Assembly (NCBI GenBank): GCA_031835245.1
Contig: JAVKOQ010000147.1
Span: forward strand, 62,001-126,000
Source: Balamuthia mandrillaris
Lineage: Eukaryota; Discosea; Longamoebia; Balamuthiidae
DNA length: 64,000 nt
Reading direction: 5' to 3'
A program made the position numbers and the translations under genes. The notes under the pieces were generated by a model. The model made no database searches and was not told the DNA's origin. It worked only from the letters and a program-made list of their open reading frames with translations. Shown one piece after another: positions 36,136 to 45,951 of this stretch (its first letter is position 1; each line of letters opens with the position of its first letter).

Positions 36136-36506
36136 AAGAAAGCGACACGCGCGACGTGCTCCTGAACCAAAAAAAAAAAAAAACAAAGTTGAAAAAAACA
36201 AAACAAAACTACACATAAGATGGGAGAAAGCAAGCAGGAGAACAACCTACAGAAATAGAACGATAAAGGGAACAAACAAAACTAGACATAAGAAGGGGAA
36301 GAGAAAGCAAGCAAGAAAACAACCTACAGAAATAGAATGATAAAGGGAACAGAGAAGCAGCCAACAGAAGAAAGAGAACGAGAAAACGGAGGCGGAGAAG
36401 CTAGACGAAAGAGGGAAAAAAAAGGAAACTAGCAGAGAGAGAGAGAGAGAGAAAAGAGAATGAGGTGGAAGCTGGTTTTACATGAAGGAAGAGAGGGGAA
36501 AGGGTT
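36136..36506. other. Intergenic between convergent Vti1-like and SPT4 genes
   Basis: A-rich. It contains a tandem duplication of about 75 bp (36201-36274 and 36275-36351), both copies with ACAACCTACAGAAATAGAA, and a short GA run near 36437-36452. No gene seen. Confidence 0.7.
36201..36351. repeat. 75-bp tandem duplication
   Basis: Copy 1 about 36201-36274 and copy 2 about 36275-36351 differ by a few substitutions and small indels; both contain AACAACCTACAGAAATAGAA and GATAAAGGGAACA. Confidence 0.85.
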
Positions 36507-36742
36507 TTATGTGTGTCGAGTCCTGTCCCGTGAGACGTAGCGAATCTTTTGTGCTTCCAAGTTCTTGATGACGTGCTGTGGCAATTTGCCAGTCACGGAG
36601 AGGGCGTAGACGCCCGGTTGGAAGGACTTTCTCGTTCCTCTCAGGCCCTGCCATTTGGCCACCCAACTTTCGTCCGGTTTCATCATTGCTACCATTCTGT
36701 TTTGTTAAAAAAAGATGTAAGCAAGAACAGATTAGAGGGACG

Positions 36743-36783
<41 letters not shown>

Positions 36784-36995
36784 AACAAAACAACGGACCC
36801 ATCAAAGTTGGAACTGGTGCAGTCTCCGATGTTTTCAGGGTCCTCCTCCATCTCCAGGAAAGGACAGTTCTCGCAGCCATTAAACTCGAATTGGGCCCAC
36901 GTCTTGACCAGCGAGCAGAACAGGCAGGCACGCAGCTGCTTGGTCTCGGCTGGCACTATGCTCTGAAGAGGCTCCGCTGGTTCTGGTGCTGCCAT
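36507..36995 (-). CDS. SPT4: Transcription elongation factor SPT4
   Basis: Two exons (36995-36799, 36696-36507) give 128 residues, normal for SPT4. The zinc finger is clear: LRACLFCSLVKTWAQFEFNG, then CENCPFLEM, with Cys24, Cys27, Cys41 and Cys44. The remaining domain has DCTSSNFDG, MMKPDESWVAKWQ, FQPGVYALSVTGKLP and YVSRDR, all conserved. SPT4 pairs with SPT5 (DSIF) to control Pol II pausing and processivity in the nucleus. The intron contains a (GA)n run on plus, TC on the sense strand. Confidence 0.95.
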
Positions 36996-37927
36996 GTTTT
37001 ATTTATTTTTTAATGTTTATGTTTGTTTGTGCGTGCGTGCGTGCGTTGCAACAACAACCAAAATTAACAAAAAAAAAGTCACGCTCCAAAAAAAAACCCC
37101 CCTAAACCGGATCAAAGAGACGAAAGGGGGAGAGGAAAGCAGCAAGCAAGCGAGGGAGGGAGTGTTTCTTCTTTCCCTTTTTTTCTTTCTTTCTTTCTTT
37201 CTTTATCTTCGAATATTCCTGATGACCCCTCTTATATTTTCGATAATCGATGCTACCTGATAATATTTGGATTATTCGATTGTCGGCAAAATTCAAAAAC
37301 GGGACGTGGCAGGTTTGGTACCGAGCACCTGCCTGCGCCTTCTTCTCTGCTTTGCGGTGGAGGTGGACCCGCCCCTAGGTGCCCCTGGGAGGCTTCGGGG
37401 TAGGCAAGGAGACAAGGAGAGAGAGGATTGGCGCGAAAGTTTAAAGTTAACTTTTAAGTTCGTGTTTTTTTTTTATTTTTTTTTTTTTGATGGTCGTTCG
37501 TTCGTTCATTCGTTCGTTCGTTCGTTCGTTCCAGACGTTGATGCGGATATCCCTGGGAGGCAGGAAAGGGAAGAGTACTTTTCCACACCGCGCATCTCCC
37601 TAAAAAAAAAAACCCACGGCATCGCTTCGGCAAACTGGAAAAACATTTTCTTTGGGAGACGGTGAGCATGCCCGAGTCGCTATGATCACGTTTCGAGCGA
37701 AAGGACATTCATGTTTCCCTTTTTGTGGCGTTCGATCCGATTCACCCCCGTCCAAGCAGAACATGGCGAGGGTTCTTTTATGAACAGGTTTGTCCGGCCA
37801 CTGCACGATGCAACAGATAGGATCGCCGCCCCCCCGTTTCCTCCAGCCGAAAGTTACCTGTTAGACGACCATTATGGTGGCCATTAGGTCGCAAAAGAAC
37901 GAATAACAAAGAACAAAAAGAGAGCGG
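36996..37927. other. Long intergenic region between SPT4 and F-box/Ras 1
   Basis: 932 bp with no supportable gene. Contents: GTGC-type repeats near 37033, (TTTC)n at 37185-37205, AT-rich TTTTCGATAATCGATGC near 37236, an E2F-like GGCGCGAAA at 37430-37438, and a (GTTC)n array at 37495-37531. The long open frame starting near 37267 is low complexity and lacks support. Confidence 0.6.
37495..37531. repeat. (GTTC)n tetranucleotide
   Basis: About nine GTTC units with one GTTCATTC variant, upstream of the F-box/Ras 1 gene. Confidence 0.92.
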
Positions 37928-39379
37928 ATGCAGGGCATGGAGAACGGCAATAGGTCTCGTTCGCGCTCTTCCTCCGGAGGAGCGGCCCATCCCATTCATA
38001 ACTCCCGCTCAAGCAGAGGCTTTCCTCCTCGCTCCTCTTCATTGCCACCCGTTTCGGCTGTAAATGAGGACCAACAGGCTTTCCCCTGTTGCCAGAGGGA
38101 CGAAAATGGTTGCGGGGAGCAGCAACGCAAACGAACAAGTCTGCTATCGCGACGAAAAAGGACGAAGAAAACCGCTTCGTTGGGGGATGAAGGGACAGAA
38201 AGGAGTCACTTTGAGGAGCTGCCCATTGAATTGAAGCTGCTCATCTTTTCATATCTTACCGCCGTTCAACTGCGGTTGGTGCAATGCGTGTGCCTTGAAT
38301 GGCGGATGCTTGGTTCAGAGGCCTCCCTGTGGAAAGACAAATACTTTGGTACGTCTCTTTTGTTCGCACTCCCCTTCGGTTTCCGGTGTTAGTCTCTCTC
38401 TTAACCTGCCGTCCCGCAAAACAGGCCCAGTAAGAACGGCCAAAAAGATAGAGTGGGGTTCGCATAGCAACCACAAGCCCCCAACCTACCGCAAATCAAG
38501 CCACAACCACCTTCACAGGCAGCGCTTAGCGCAGTATAACGTGGTCATGGTGGGTCCCGGAGGATGTGGCAGGAACGCGTTTGTGGTGCACTACGTGCAG
38601 GGCAGCTTCATAGAGAAATACGACCCCGTCATTGAAGATAGGTTGGTGTTGCCCTTCCACTTTGTTTGTCTCAGTAGTTGACGCTTCCTGTTGGCTGGCG
38701 ATGTAACAGTTTTAGGAAGATGATAGTCGTGGATGGGGTCGAAGTCGTGTTGGACTTGGTGGTAACTGCCGGTCAAGAAGAATATTCTGCTTGTACTCTG
38801 TTCTTCTCCTTGTTCTTTCCCACTGCCTTCCTTCTATTTGAAAGCGCAACACTCTGATGATCATTTCTACCTTCAGTGAGGCATCAATACGAGAGGACAG
38901 CAGATGGCTTTCTTCTCCTGTACTCCATCACTTCAAGCACTTCCTTCCAAACCGTCCGCTCCTTTGTGCAGAGCATCCTCCGTTCTCGCGGGTGCGACAT
39001 GACAACATGCCCGCCCATCATCCTTCTCGCCAACAAGATTGACCTTGCATCCACGCAACGAGAGGTCTCCACGAAACAAGGCAAAGAGCTTGCCAACTCT
39101 CTGCTTCAGTATCAATGGTTCTCGCCCACCCCTCGAACCACAACCAAAGAGAAGAAGGAAGCGGGTGGGTTCTGCTTCAGAGATAACTTTTTTGAGTGCA
39201 GCGTGAAAGATGGCGTGGTCGTTCCGTTTGGAAGAGAAGCGATTCAAGGAGAAGCAGTGGTGATGGAGGAAATCGTTCGACAGATTGACGAATGGCGATG
39301 GCATGTCGGGTTGAAACAGGAACAACAAAAAGCAGAGCAGCGTTGCTCAAGCAACGATAAACGTTGTGTTCTTATGTGA
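37928..39379 (+). CDS. F-box/pseudo-Ras fusion protein, copy 1
   Basis: Four exons (37928-38348, 38425-38641, 38710-38792, 38877-39379) give 407 residues. After a Ser/Arg-rich N-terminus, an F-box lies at about 94-140 (FEELPIELKLLIFSYL, CVCLEWRMLGSEASLW). A Ras domain starts near 178: [44 protein letters not shown]. Compared with Ras, Lys16 is Arg190, Ser17 is Asn191, Thr35 is Val209 and Asp57 is Val231, the residues that hold phosphate and Mg2+. NKxD is intact. The C-terminus is KRCVLM, a CAAX box. Inference: a membrane-attached SCF substrate receptor whose Ras part binds GTP weakly or not at all. Its partner copy is at 45460-46851. It converges with the next gene 17 bp away. Confidence 0.9.
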
Positions 39380-39395
39380 CATTAAAAAAACATCC

Positions 39396-40416
39396 TTAGT
39401 TTAGAAAGCGAATGGAGAGAGGCACTTTGGCGATGATCGGTTTGTGTTTCTGGATGACACATTCCACTCGCAACTGGAAGCACCACGCCTCTTTGTCTGC
39501 CTTCACTTTTGGTTCATCCACTGCCACTTTCAACCGTACCTCCGTTTGTAATGCCGCTACTGCTCCCCCTTCACTGCTCGCTCCCATTGCAACCTGGACT
39601 TCTTGTTGGGCCAAAACAAGACTTGGGGCTAAAGCTGAAGCAGAAGCAGAAGTGGGAGAAGCAGGGGATGAAGTTGTGCCTTCTTTTCGTCCACGAAGAG
39701 AATGAGTGCCACGCGGAGATACTAAATGGGTGAGATGATCAGGAACCTCTGTTGTTGTTGATGATGAAATGGACGAAGTTCGTGTGGACAGCTGTTGTTG
39801 AGCTCTAGCAGCGCGTGCTGTGCTCACTCTTGGCCCTTCTTTTCTTGGTCCTCGAGAAAGGTTGATAGAAAACATTGGTTGTTGTTGTGAGGAAGAAGAA
39901 GAAGAAGAAGAAGATGGTGGTGATGAAGCAGAAGGAGTTGGAGAGGTAGGAGGAGAAGCAGGAGAGGAAGGAGAGTTGCCGGAAAGCTTTTGGAAGCCCG
40001 TAGGAGAGCCGATGACAATCTCTTCTTTCTTTTGGCTCTTGTTGCCACGAACCGAACGAGTTACCGCTTTCGGAAAAGACTTGGAAAACGTTCCTTTGCC
40101 TGCAGGTGTTGGTGATGTTGGTGTTGGAATGGTGGTTGCAGCATGTGAAGATGGATCGGTGACCTTCTGGAAACCGGTCGGAGAGCCTATAACAAACGTG
40201 TCTTTGTCCTTCTTGCTCTTCTTTTCTTTTTCTTTTTCTTGATGTTGCTGTTGCTGTTGTTGCGGAGAGTCGATGAACGAACCCGAGTTTGCAACAGCGA
40301 TTTTGTCTCTGGCTAAGAGCTTCGCTCGGATAGCTTGTACTATGACTTGTGATTCGTTCTCGATACCAACTGAAAGGGCTCAAAGTTAGAAGGTAAAAGA
40401 GACTCTTCTTTCTTCT

Positions 40417-40455
<39 letters not shown>

Positions 40456-41761
40456 AGAAAATAGCAAACCATTAATGACCAATTCTTGTCCAACGACACA
40501 GTTGAGGTTGGGAATGGCAACAGTGAACCTGATCCTCCGTTTCTTCCAACGACCGATATACTTATGCAACTCCACAAAATGTCGTCCGTTCACTGTCTCT
40601 GATCTTCGTTTGGTGTGCGTTGCTGCACCAGAAGAAGTGGAGGAAGAGGAGGAGGAAGGAGGTGAAGAAGGAAGCTGGAGTTGTTGGTGAAGTTGCTGTT
40701 GAGCTAGCAGCAACGACTTTCTTTCGGTCTTGTCTGAGGCTGCCGCTTTCCAACTTTGACGAGAGGAATTAACCTCCATTTCATTCTTGCTCTTCTCCTT
40801 GAGTAACTCGAGTTGCTGCTGTTTTTGCCTTTGAAGGATTCTCTGTTGTTCAAGCTCGTTCACGAAGGAAGGAGCAGAGTTGGCTCTCTTGAGGACCATC
40901 GAGGAAGAGGCCGAGGAGGTCGTAGAAGAGCCGGCCGAAGAGGAGGTGGAAGGAGGGCTGCCGCTCATCGCGCGAGTTGACTGTCTGCGTTCCATAAGAA
41001 GTGCCCTCGCTTGTTCCAATCGCTTTCGTATGACTTCTTTTTCTTCATCTTTTTTGTTGTCTTCTTGTTTAGCGTCTTCTTCTTTTTGTTTCTGTTGGTC
41101 TGGTATAAGACTTTGTTAGAAAGCAGCAACAGAAAAAGAAGAAGAAGAAGAAGAAGAAGAAGAAGAAGAAGAAGAAGAACAAGAAGAAGAACAAGAAGAA
41201 CAAGAAGAAGAACAAGAAGGAGAAGAACAAGTACAAAAACAAGAACAAGACGGACAAGAAGAGGGAAAAAGAAAGAAAGGTTAAGGACATACCAGCAGAA
41301 TCCTTTTCCTCAATTTTAGAACCATGTCCTGAAAGACTCATTTCCATGGCAGAAAGTATTAATTCCTCGTCCACTTCCTCCTCTCCATCTCCCACTTTTA
41401 TTCGGTTTCTGATCTGTTTGTGTTGTCTTCCAACTGGAGTGGCCGCCGCCGAAGAAGAAGAAAGCGGTGCAGGCAGTTTCTCAGCAGAACTGGACTTTAA
41501 TTTGTCTGCTCTCCGCCGAGCCAAAAGCTCACCAACAGAAAGTTCGAAGGAGCGTTTCTCTTTCTCGGTGAGGAGCAGTTCTATGCTTCGCCAAATCTCT
41601 CCTCCTTCTCCTTGTTGTGCTGTTCTCTTGAGTTTTGGAGGAGGAGGGGAAGGGACATTATGTTTCTCGGGAAGGGAGTCCTCTTCCGCATCGGAGGAGC
41701 TGTAGCCGTCGTCATGGCTGTCGTCCGAAGCGATCTCCCAGTCTTCGTCGTCAACGCTCAT
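39396..41761 (-). CDS. Ser-rich protein with UIM-like and CRIB-like motifs
   Basis: Three exons (41761-41293, 41099-40470, 40369-39396) give 690 residues; the open frame before 41761 has only a TTG. Near residue 145 VDEELILSAMEMSLSG fits a ubiquitin-interacting motif (A-x-x-x-S core). A conserved-looking block FVELHKYIGRWKKRRIRF and VAIPNLNCVVGQELVING follows. Two half-CRIB-like repeats, FVIGSPTGFQKVTD and IVIGSPTGFQKLSG, lie about 40 residues apart; they keep the I-x-x-P-x-x-F core but have Lys instead of the first His. The C-terminus has a beta-like segment EVRLKVAVDEPKVKADKEAW. I do not recognise the family. The CRIB and UIM calls are pattern-based. Confidence 0.65.
41129..41222. repeat. 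(GAA)n/(GAACAA)n in intron 1
   Basis: Intronic tract of the gene at 39396-41761, TTC-rich on the sense strand. Confidence 0.9.
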
Positions 41762-42087
41762 CCTTTTTGTTCGTCCTTCCTCGTCTCCTTTCTGTTGTGT
41801 CTCGGCCGGCGACGAAGAAAAAACAAATATACGAGCCGAACCCAATTTCGGGGTAATGCGTTACCACCCAATGAGTTTTGCATCTAGACATAAATCGGAG
41901 GCAAACAGTCTTATTGGAGTCGCGTTCTGTGATCTATGATCATCTACGAGAGCCGGCGGTAGTGGCAAGGATGACATCATTTTAAATTTTAAGAATCAAG
42001 AGGGTAGATTATTGACCACTTTAATTTTAACAAAAAAATTCGAAGGAAAAAAAAAGCAACAGTTAAAAAACAAAGAGAGAGGGCAAG
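41762..42087. promoter_or_regulatory. Divergent promoter region
   Basis: A 326-bp head-to-head gap between the Ser-rich gene and the multi-span membrane gene. It contains GATGACATCATTTTAAATTTTAA near 41965-41987 split by mixed sequence. No core motif was identified with confidence. Confidence 0.4.
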
Positions 42088-43250
42088 ATGCGCTTTGGCA
42101 ACGCGAGGACGAGCGTGCTGCCGGCTTGGTGCTGGGCAGTGGTTTTGTTGGTGGTGGTAATGATGCCGACTGGCAGCCAGGCTGTCGGAGACAAAGGCGA
42201 CAAGCTATCAACCTCGTGGGACGCTTTTCAGGACTATATCAACCAACATAACCTCCAGTGGAAGACTCGCACTTTGGCTTTCACCTTCCTCACGTACTCT
42301 TCTTCTAGCCTTCTTCTTCTGCTGTTGCTGCTTCTGCTTCTTCTTTTCTTCCTCCCTTCCTATGTTTCTCGTCTACGTTTCTCGTCTCGTTCTCTGTTCT
42401 CTCTTCCTCTCCTCTCGTGTTCTCAACTCTTTTGATGTGTTCAGCATCTCTTTTCTCGTCTCGCTTCTCTCTTCTGCTCTTCTTTTATAAACACCTGAAC
42501 AAACACGAACGCCAAAAACAAAAAGTCTGCCTCGCACGAGCTGGCTTTATCTCAGTTTTCTAGAAGATGAGGACTACCGGCTCCTCCCTTCTTCTCTTCG
42601 TTCTTCTTTGGACCGTCGTCTGGACTCCCCGCAAATGGCGGTGCTGGCATGGCTCTTCCCCTACGCCGCCGTGGCCTACTTTTTGGTATCGGATGCCTTT
42701 GCTGCACACAAGTGGCTGGTCGGGTGCGTGTTGGTCAATTGCGTGGCCTCTGGTCTTCATGAAATCGACCTTCTCTTCTGGCAAAGAGTGAGTAGTCTCG
42801 CCAATATGTTCTTTGTTTCTCCTTTCTTTCCATCCCTTCCTTTACCTTTCCATTCTTTCCTCCTTTCTTCCCTCTCTCTTCTGTGTTGTCCTTTTTCTTA
42901 TCTTGCTTTTTCTCTTCATGTTGCTTCTCTTGCTCCTTTCTTTTGCCTTTCCTCTCTGACCATTCACTGTTCGTTGAAAGGACATAGAAAGGTGGATGCA
43001 AGGCACAATCCGCAACATGATCACCTCCGCTCTGCTGCTGGCCTACAACTGGACGATGCGGATGATCATTGTCCACTTTGACGTGCACAGCCACGAGTGG
43101 TGGTACCAAACGGCCGTCCTCCTTCAGAACGTTTTGCTCTACGTGACCCTGTTCATGCAGTTCGTTTGGTGTTTGTCTTACCTGCGCTCCATTCTCCTTC
43201 GGGTGACCCATTTTATCGCTGGAAACAGAAATCATCGAAAAACGGACTAA
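42088..43250 (+). CDS. Multi-span membrane protein, unrecognised
   Basis: Three exons (42088-42293, 42556-42787, 42981-43250) give 235 residues. A signal peptide-like start (WCWAVVLLVVVMMPTGSQA) is followed by KLSTSWDAFQDYINQHNLQW and FLEDEDYRLLPSSLRSSLDR, then about four hydrophobic spans: VLAWLFPYAAVAYFLVSDAF, LVGCVLVNCVASGL, MITSALLLAYNWTMRMIIV and TAVLLQNVLLYVTLFMQF. The tail is basic (GNRNHRKTD). I cannot name a family. The stop codon lies inside the first unit of a repeat described at 43229-43345. Confidence 0.65.
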
Positions 43251-43345
43251 ATAATTGGATCATATGGCAAGAAACAGGAATCATCGAAAAAACAAACTAA
43301 ATAATCACGAATATCAATAATCATCGACAAACTGACTAAATAATC
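43229..43345. repeat. Three imperfect copies of a 28-bp AT-rich repeat
   Basis: Copies begin near 43229, 43279 and 43319 and share AATCATCGA, AAAC, ACTAAATAAT. The first includes the last codons and stop of the upstream gene; the others lie in the gap between the convergent genes. Confidence 0.8.
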
Positions 43346-43397
43346 GATTTTTGTACACAAAAATAAAAAGAAAAGAAAGCAAGCATTGATGTCCGTT

Positions 43398-44660
43398 TTA
43401 CATTCTCTTGAGAGCATCCAGTCTGGCCTGAAGTTCATCATCCGTTACATCACTTCCGCTAGCTGAAGATGAAGAAGGTGCACCCATGCCACCACCACCT
43501 CCAGCTCCACCTCCCCCATTACCGCCGCTTCCTCCCGATTTATTATTGTTGTTGTTGTTGTTGTTGTTGTTATTTCGTGGAGGAGGTGGAGCGGAGGATC
43601 CTTCGGTCAGAACAGCCGCTGTTTTGGCTTTTGCTTGTTGTACACCAACTCCACTTCCCGGTGTGTCCACCAGCTGCAAACGGAAAAGAGAACAAACAGA
43701 AAAGAGAGGCGTCAGTGAAGTACACCAAGGAAACCCAAAAAGAGGAAGAGAAAGAGTACTTCAGCAGAAAGATTGATGCCAATCTCATCCAACACTTGAT
43801 TGATTATATCATCCATCTGTTCTTCTTCATCGTCTTCCTCAAAGAGGTCGTCCATGGCATCTCCCATCATCTCTTGCTTCATGTCCATTTGCTCCGATTG
43901 CATCTCAAAGTTTTGTAGTACCCTTTGCATCGCTGGAATGTTCATTCGTCTGTTCATCATTGTCATTGCCTGCAACGCAAAAGTAGAAAACGGGCCGAAG
44001 CAAGAAGACAGGCATAATTGACAGAGCATAGGAACATAAGAACAAGAGGAAGAGAGTGAGAGGTGTTGCGTTTTTGTAGTTCGAGAGAGAGAGGGAAGAG
44101 GGACGAGAGAAGAGAGAGGCCAGAGAAGAAAGAGAAGAAACTAAATTATACCTGCGAAGCTCCTTTCATGGCGTCTGACATGGCTTGCGTAGACTGCAGC
44201 GTCTGTATACGGAGGCTAACGGCCTGCAAGTGCGAGCGCAGCTTGTAAAACTTGGTGATGTGCTGTCGCGTTCGGACCAGATCTTTCGCCATTATTTTTG
44301 CTGCTCCCTTTTTTATTTTTTACAAAATAAAAAAGGTTAGATTAGGTTCGAAAATATGTAACTTAAAAAAAAAAAACAAACAAACCATTTGTCCCTCTTT
44401 TGCCATTTTCTTGATGTCAATGGTCAGTTTTTGTTGTTGCCGCTCCAAGTTTGTCCTTTCTCTGTCAATATCACGGATAGCTCTTCGTAAGGTACGTTGA
44501 TGCTCCCGCAATATTTCTGCGCAAAGGGAAAAACAGCATTTGGTTTATTATTTTTTTTTTTTCGATTAAACTCTTTTTTTGTTTAAAACAAATGAGGAAC
44601 GAAAAAAAAAAAAAACAAACCTTTGGGAGTTTTTTGTCGTCCAAACAACCAAAAAGACAT
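43398..44660 (-). CDS. ESCRT-III subunit Vps2/CHMP2
   Basis: Five exons (44660-44621, 44516-44386, 44307-44152, 43969-43760, 43673-43398) give 270 residues. It matches Vps2/CHMP2A throughout: MSFWLFGRQKTPKEIL, RAIRDIDRERTNLE, KIMAKDLVRTRQHITKFY, LQAVSLRIQTLQSTQAMS, MTMMNRRMNIPAMQ, MDMKQEMMGDAMDDLFEEDD and INQVLDEIGINLSAE. The C-terminal MIM1 helix DELQARLDALKRM is present for Vps4 binding. Vps2 caps ESCRT-III filaments in endosomal sorting, cytokinesis and membrane repair. Between the acidic helix and MIM sits an insert of 11 Asn, then a Gly-rich run, making the protein longer than the usual 220-230 residues. Confidence 0.95.
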
Positions 44661-45459
44661 TTTTTTTTTGAGGTTTTGAGTTAGAGACCAAAACGAGGGA
44701 AAGGAAAGCAATCGACTGATTTAACGTCGCACTGGGTCAGGGACTGAGCCAACAACAAAGAAAAGAAAACGGAAAAAGCGTATTTTTTTTTCTCGTTTCC
44801 ACTTTTTCTTTCTTTTCAGCTGTCGACACATATTTTGGTCATGTCGTCCCGCAATATTCTTTTGGTGTGTTAAATGTCGACATAAGAAAATGGCGGGAAA
44901 GCTCGCACCGAAATTTCATCGCCAGCAGCAGGGGTTCCCCCTTCCAAGGACAGCCACCTAAAACCCGACCGCACCAGATGCAGCGCCAAGCCTGACGATA
45001 CTATCGGTCGACCACGGAGGCCTGACCAACACAAGCCAAGCCACAGGAGAAACAAACCAAGCAGGGCCCGACCACCCAACGTACTACTTACCCTTAACCA
45101 ACACGAACCAACGCTACTATTCCTGCCCACCCGACCGACTTGAGATGCCCGCTACAACCACGGAACCAGACCAAGACTAGCACCATTCCAGCAACGCAAT
45201 TCCTTTCAATCCTACCAACCAGCCCGCAAGAAGCAACATTACAGCCAGAACCACTGATTGATGATAGCACCTCGAGCGATGAGCTGCTTACTTCCTTGCG
45301 AAGAATGAGGAACGAGGAATGGGTGGAAGAAGAAAGAGGGATGAGCAAAGAACGCATGAAGAAGACGAACAGGATGCAAGATTATACCAACAGACATCTA
45401 CCAATCGTCTCTTCATCCTTGTTACAAGTTTAATAGTAGGCGTTGCTCTCTGCTGGGTA
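44661..45459. other. Intergenic region upstream of Vps2
   Basis: 799 bp. The left part (44661-44900) is AT-rich with the regulatory-looking palindromes at 44821-44885 and an E2F-like GGCGGGAAA at 44892-44900. The centre (about 44930-45240) is rich in C and A on the plus strand, unlike neighbours, and I could not identify it. From 45319 a plus-strand open frame with two hydrophobic segments begins (see separate entry). Confidence 0.5.
44821..44885. promoter_or_regulatory. TGTCGACA - CATGTCGTC - ATGTCGACAT element
   Basis: TGTCGACA at 44821-44828, CATGTCGTC at 44840-44848 and the palindrome ATGTCGACAT at about 44874-44883, 160-225 bp upstream of the Vps2 start (minus strand). The order matches the element at 6841-6898. 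Confidence 0.5.
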
Positions 45460-45951
45460 TCACATGAGAAGGCAACGTTTGGCATCGTCGTGCTTGGAGT
45501 TCTGTTGGGTTGGATGTTGGCATTGCATTCTGACACGCCATTCGTCGATCTGTCGCACCATTTCTTCCATCACAACACCTTGACCTTGAACGGCCTCTCC
45601 TCCGTAGGGAACCACCACGTTGTTTTTCACGCTGGATTCAAAAAAGTTATCTCTGAAACAAAATCCGCTGCCTCTTCTTTCTTCTTCTTTCTCTTCTTCT
45701 TCTTCTTCTTCTTCTCCTTCTTCTGCTTCCTCTTTGTCACCGCTTTTTGTTTCTCTGTCTGCTTTTGCAGTGTTGTGCGGTCGGTTCTTCTTTGGTGGCG
45801 AAGAGGCACCAAAATAGGACCATCTATACTGAAGCAGGGAGTTAGCAAGCTCTTTGCCTTCTTCCGTGGAGACCACGCGCTTAGACTCACAGTCGATCTT
45901 GTTGGCGAGGAGGATGATGGGAAGACATGTGCTCATGTCGCACCCGCGTGA
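45319..45951 (+). CDS. Doubtful antisense membrane-protein frame
   Basis: Starts at an ATG with a charged N-terminus (GGRRKRDEQRTHEEDEQDAR) followed by two hydrophobic segments, LFILVTSLIVGVALCWV and [18 protein letters not shown]. The first lies outside any other gene; the rest of the frame is antisense to the last exon of F-box/Ras 2 and is probably fortuitous there. If real, the gene ends soon after 45530, perhaps by splicing. No family recognised. Confidence 0.2.
   Translation: MGGRRKRDEQRTHEEDEQDARLYQQTSTNRLFILVTSLIVGVALCWVSHEKATFGIVVLGVLLGWMLALHSDTPFVDLSHHFFHHNTLTLNGLSSVGNHHVVFHAGFKKVISETKSAASSFFFFLFFFFFFFSFFCFLFVTAFCFSVCFCSVVRSVLLWWRRGTKIGPSILKQGVSKLFAFFRGDHALRLTVDLVGEEDDGKTCAHVAPA

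Noticed and set aside
37267-37665. 132-residue plus-strand frame before F-box/Ras 1
   Set aside because: Low complexity, crosses T-runs and the GTTC array, no splice or family support.
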